Below, piece after piece: positions 6,145 to 9,057 of a stretch of DNA of 9,057 bases (within the stretch, counting starts at the first letter, position 1; each line of letters begins with the position of its first letter). The stretch is from Bacilli bacterium (GTDB taxonomy: Bacteria; Bacillota_I; Bacilli_A; RFN20; CAG-826). The notes beneath the pieces are model-generated. The model had not been told where the DNA came from and did not search any database. It saw only the letters and a program-made list of their open reading frames with translations. A program made the translations under genes and the position numbers. The stretch lies in contig JAEDIE010000034.1 in assembly GCA_016296775.1 (NCBI GenBank), forward strand, positions 1 through 9,057, given 5' to 3'.

Positions 6145-9003
6145 TTAGGCCCAATAAACGTTATGGGTATTATATGTTAAAGTTGAACTAGATGCTTGAG
6201 TAATTGTTGGACTTGTTGATCCTAAGAATACTAAATATGAAGATAAAGTAACAGGAATAACAAAGGAAAATACTGTTTTTGAAGAAACACTAACTGTTAA
6301 ATAGTTATTAGCTGTTAAGCTTAATGTAGAAGTTTTTCCAATACTACTTAAATTGTTACAATTAGATGATTCAGAAGACATTCCTCCACTTTTAGAAATA
6401 CCTAAAACGTATCCTTTTGAATATTTATATCCTCTTTCTGAATCTATTGAAGAGTTATTATTTGAACTACAAATAACAATTACATTAGTTCCTGAAAAGC
6501 TAATTGCTTCATATTGTGTTGTAGAATTTGAATCTATTCCATCACCATTTGCATTAATAAATAAATATCCATTATTTAATGTAATACCTGTTCCACTTGT
6601 AACAGTTGAATTAACTCCATCATCAAGTGAAGTAATATAAGTATATCCTCCATTAAAAGTTACAAAACTTCCTTCAACTCCTTCATAAGCATTTTGAATA
6701 TCAATTGTTCCATTATTGATAGTTACACTTCCATCTCCATGAATTCCATCATCATTACTATAAAGAGTTAAATTTCCATTATTAATTATGACATTTCCTA
6801 GAGATGTATTGCCATTTTCTAATATTGCTGTGTTATTTGTATGGATTGCATCATCATAAGATTTAATATTGATGTTTCCGTTTTCAATAATTATCTCGTT
6901 TTGAGCTTTAATTCCTTTGGTAGAATATTCGCCCTTATCACTGTTTCCATCATTCATACCTCCCATTCCACCCATTCCTCCTTGAGAAGTTGTATAGGTT
7001 GTAAATGAGGCAGATAAAACGTTTTGTCTATAAGAAAGAGCGATTGTATTGTAATTATTATTTAAAGTTAATGTAGATGTAGCAGCATAATAAGAAGTGT
7101 CTTGACCCATACTTTGAGAAGAAGAATACATATAAACTATCATCTTTGAATATGATGTTAATTTGTTAATTTTATAGTAATAATATGTAGATCTTCCACC
7201 TTGTGAAGAAGTAAAATACGTAGCGTTTTCCCACTTATAATCTGTTTCATCATTAAAATATTTAATTGAAAAATTATATGATTTTGAAGAATATCTGATG
7301 TAATAAATTTCTTCACTTGTTGTAGTAACATCTTCGCTATATGAAGAATATTTATCTGTAAAAATATTTAAATTAGTAGTTTCATCATCAATTAAAGCAT
7401 TATATGAAGCATCAATTCCATCACATGCTGCATAAATATTATGATTTCCTCCTACAATTGAAATATTACCTCTTTGTTTTGAAGTTGATGTGCTAATATC
7501 TGAATTATTAGTTTTAATTCCATCACCTTTTTTAGATATTAAGTTAGTTGAAGCTGAAGTAATTTCGACACTATCATTTCCTTTTAAACAATTATCGTTA
7601 CATGTAACATTTAATGTTAAATTTTTAACTTGTAAATCATCTTTTGTATGAATTCCATTATTATTTAAACTTGTAACATTTAATTCACCTTTTCCACTAA
7701 GTTGAAGATCGACAAGTGAATAAATTGCAGCACTATATAAGCTAGTATCAGTAGAATCAATTAATTCTCTATTATCATTTATATAATTTTTAGTTCCACT
7801 TTTTGCTTTTAAAGTTATTTCATCTCCACTTAATATAGTAATTGGATTAATATCTGTTGAAGTTAAAGTAAATCCTGTCATTTCTAAATCAAATTTAAAG
7901 TCATTTTTAACATCAATTACTATATTTCCATTAAATTCACCTTCAATTTGATAGACAGTTTCTTCGTTAATTTCATTAAAGTAAATTGTAGATCCCTTAA
8001 TTTCGTAAGCATTAGTAGTTCCACTCATATAATTAATTGAAAATGGAGATTGTACTTCACCACTTTCAATAAATGAAACACTAATTTCATGATTAGTAGT
8101 AATTTGACTAATGGAAAAAGTTGGACTGGAAGTTTGTTCTACTCCATCTAAAATAATTTTTTCTACACTATACCCACTATTTGGAGTAAAAACTAAATTT
8201 AAAGTGCTATTGTAATCAACATTTACTAAGCCAACTTTATTGGCACTACCATTTTCTCCAACAACAACATTAACTGTCAATTGAATTGGATCTATATAAA
8301 TTGAAGTATTAACTGAAGCATATTTTTCGTTTTCTTTAGGAATAAAGGTAACACTATAGTATCTAGCTGAATCGATTACTTCATCTTCATTTGTCCAAAT
8401 AAAACTGCCATCAACAGTGCCTTTTCCCCCGATTAAAGGCACTGTTTTTAAAGTTTGACCTACATAAATATCTTGTTCATTTGGTTTAGGTGAAGAAACG
8501 ATTGATGTTTTGATTAATAGGTCTTTTAAGTAAGTATGATGGCAAATACTACATGTATATTGAGCAAGTCCCACTTCAGTTTCCGTTGATTGAGTGATAA
8601 TTACTTCATCTTTGTCATCGTGGTTTTCTTCTTTAATTCTTAAATCTTCATACCCTTCATCAAGACACCTAAACCAATGAGTATAATCATCAAAAGAATA
8701 TTCATTAGCATATGAATGCTTTAATTTTTCTATTGTCTCTTCTTTTTGATATCCACAAACATTACATTTATAGAATGAAGAACCTTCACTTTCAAATGTA
8801 GGTTCAATTGTAGAAATCAAACTAAAATCATGAGCTTCTTTATTACTAATCATCGATGTATGTTCACAAGTTGCTTGATGATAATGATATTCACTATTAA
8901 AACTCCAAGCCTCTTCAAAAGTATGAACATGAATCTTAAAATTACACGAAACTAACGATAAAGCAATAATTGCTAATGATAAAAAGATTGAATTTCTTTT
9001 CAT
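6145..9003 (-). CDS. Large mosaic surface lipoprotein with Cthe_2159/DUF4353-type beta-helix carbohydrate-binding domain
   Basis: A 952-residue predicted lipoprotein. I place the start at ATG 9003 because CGAGG (9013-9009) lies five bases ahead and the signal peptide then begins at once; the frame could extend ten codons to 9033. Seen here: signal segment 6-19 with lipobox LVSC (Cys20); two Cys/His-rich repeats (27-163) each closing in CxxC; an Ig-like segment (about 165-240, GSFIWTNEDE...YYSVTFIP); a Flg_new_2-like repeat (about 241-312, LVFTPNSGYSVEKIILDG); then a long beta-helix (about 325-830) with rung motifs of the form NNG-x-hydrophobic and (D/G)DGI, for example GDGIKTNN (493-500) and DDGIHGDG (751-758). 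This pattern matches the Cthe_2159-like family, of which the Clostridium thermocellum member binds polygalacturonate and calcium. A Tyr/Ser-rich insertion (about 545-672) and GGMGGMGGM (675-683) interrupt the helix. Probable role: glycan binding at the cell surface; no enzymatic residues are evident. Confidence 0.9.
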   Translation of the reverse strand: MKRNSIFLSLAIIALSLVSCNFKIHVHTFEEAWSFNSEYHYHQATCEHTSMISNKEAHDFSLISTIEPTFESEGSSFYKCNVCGYQKEETIEKLKHSYANEYSFDDYTHWFRCLDEGYEDLRIKEENHDDKDEVIITQSTETEVGLAQYTCSICHHTYLKDLLIKTSIVSSPKPNEQDIYVGQTLKTVPLIGGKGTVDGSFIWTNEDEVIDSARYYSVTFIPKENEKYASVNTSIYIDPIQLTVNVVVGENGSANKVGLVNVDYNSTLNLVFTPNSGYSVEKIILDGVEQTSSPTFSISQITTNHEISVSFIESGEVQSPFSINYMSGTTNAYEIKGSTIYFNEINEETVYQIEGEFNGNIVIDVKNDFKFDLEMTGFTLTSTDINPITILSGDEITLKAKSGTKNYINDNRELIDSTDTSLYSAAIYSLVDLQLSGKGELNVTSLNNNGIHTKDDLQVKNLTLNVTCNDNCLKGNDSVEITSASTNLISKKGDGIKTNNSDISTSTSKQRGNISIVGGNHNIYAACDGIDASYNALIDDETTNLNIFTDKYSSYSEDVTTTSEEIYYIRYSSKSYNFSIKYFNDETDYKWENATYFTSSQGGRSTYYYYKINKLTSYSKMIVYMYSSSQSMGQDTSYYAATSTLTLNNNYNTIALSYRQNVLSASFTTYTTSQGGMGGMGGMNDGNSDKGEYSTKGIKAQNEIIIENGNINIKSYDDAIHTNNTAILENGNTSLGNVIINNGNLTLYSNDDGIHGDGSVTINNGTIDIQNAYEGVEGSFVTFNGGYTYITSLDDGVNSTVTSGTGITLNNGYLFINANGDGIDSNSTTQYEAISFSGTNVIVICSSNNNSSIDSERGYKYSKGYVLGISKSGGMSSESSNCNNLSSIGKTSTLSLTANNYLTVSVSSKTVFSFVIPVTLSSYLVFLGSTSPTITQASSSTLTYNTHNVYWA
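6523..6903 (-). repeat. Array of beta-helix rungs in the large lipoprotein
   Basis: Residues 701-827 hold five successive rungs, each with an N-G turn followed by a hydrophobic strand (708, 742, 764, 784, 811) and, 9-10 residues later, an acidic DGI-type turn: DDAI (717), DDGI (751), YEGV (773), DDGV (794), GDGI (820). The same turn occurs earlier at 493-496 and 528-530. Regularly stacked acidic turns are typical of calcium-binding beta-helices. Confidence 0.8.
8515..8925 (-). repeat. Two tandem Cys/His-rich protein repeats in the large lipoprotein
   Basis: Residues 27-163 contain a unit of about 70 residues twice. Each begins H-x-(F/Y) with a following (W/Y)SF(N/D)xxYxH segment (27-42 and 96-110), has a Cys (46; 113), an H-D pair (59-60; 128-129), and closes with Y-(K/T)-C-x-x-C (79-83; 150-154) after a T-x-x-(S/V)EG/EVG turn. 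Copies are diverged. The spaced Cys and His suggest metal-binding ribbons; repeats of this look are common in low-GC Firmicute surface proteins. Confidence 0.75.
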
Positions 9004-9018
9004 AAAAACCTCGATTAC

Positions 9019-9024
9019 ATTATA
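9019..9024 (-). promoter_or_regulatory. Candidate -10 box for the large lipoprotein gene
   Basis: TATAAT (9024-9019) is a perfect -10 hexamer 15 bases ahead of the chosen ATG at 9003. No acceptable -35 lies 16-18 bases upstream, so the call rests on the hexamer alone in AT-rich DNA. If used, the transcript would begin about at 9012, inside the GAGG ribosome binding site, giving a leader of only about nine bases. Confidence 0.3.
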
Positions 9025-9057
9025 AAAATACAAATTATTTTAAAATTATTGCAAAAA

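Noticed and set aside
6353..6640. A 95-codon plus-strand reading frame
   Set aside because: It lies entirely inside the large lipoprotein gene on the opposite strand, has no ribosome binding site, and its sequence is the antisense of the repetitive beta-helix rungs.
1..9057. Mycoplasma-type code (TGA read as tryptophan)
   Set aside because: Tryptophans I checked in alaS and the lipoproteins are TGG, the genes are full length under the standard code, and all visible stops are TAA.
1..9057. Mobile elements, CRISPR arrays or phage genes
   Set aside because: No transposase-like frame, terminal inverted repeat with duplication, or regularly spaced direct repeat was found; the gene order is a conserved chromosomal one.

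Overview
The window is a strongly AT-rich bacterial chromosome segment (by eye roughly a quarter to 30% G+C) with every gene on the minus strand. The gene order alaS, ruvX, DUF1292 (yrzB-like), greA, comEA, comEC, together with a T-box leader on alaS, points to a low-GC Firmicute (Bacilli/Erysipelotrichia/RF39-like or a walled relative of Mollicutes). Every visible stop codon is TAA, and tryptophan is encoded by TGG where checked, so nothing suggests the Mycoplasma TGA=Trp code. The taxonomic placement is inferred from gene order, base composition and gene content, not from a search.

In the direction of transcription (high to low coordinates), the window opens with a 952-residue surface lipoprotein (9003-6145). 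It carries two Cys/His-rich repeats, Ig-like and Flg_new_2-like modules, and a large beta-helix of the Cthe_2159/DUF4353 carbohydrate-binding type. It ends at a strong hairpin terminator (6139-6087). Next is a 147-residue orphan lipoprotein (6048-5605) with no Shine-Dalgarno and a consensus promoter placed so that its mRNA should be leaderless.

An alanine T-box riboswitch (about 5574-5398; specifier GCC) then controls alaS (start corrected to 5380), followed with 3-4 nt gaps by ruvX and the DUF1292 gene, and after 57 nt by greA. This is a conserved Firmicute housekeeping block, here without the ireB/yrzL gene that lies between alaS and ruvX in Bacillus. A hairpin plus U-tract after greA acts as a probable terminator and also buries the Shine-Dalgarno of comEA. 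comEA (SLBB plus two helix-hairpin-helix motifs) overlaps comEC by one base (TAATG); comEC runs off the left edge. The DNA-uptake pair therefore sits at the distal end of a tRNA-synthetase/transcription-factor cluster behind two RNA-level checkpoints: the T-box and the greA-comEA hairpin.

Most of the window is recognisable housekeeping sequence. The less ordinary parts are the greA-comEA hairpin, the apparent leaderless lipoprotein gene and the mosaic beta-helix lipoprotein. I see no mobile element, CRISPR array, tRNA or rRNA.
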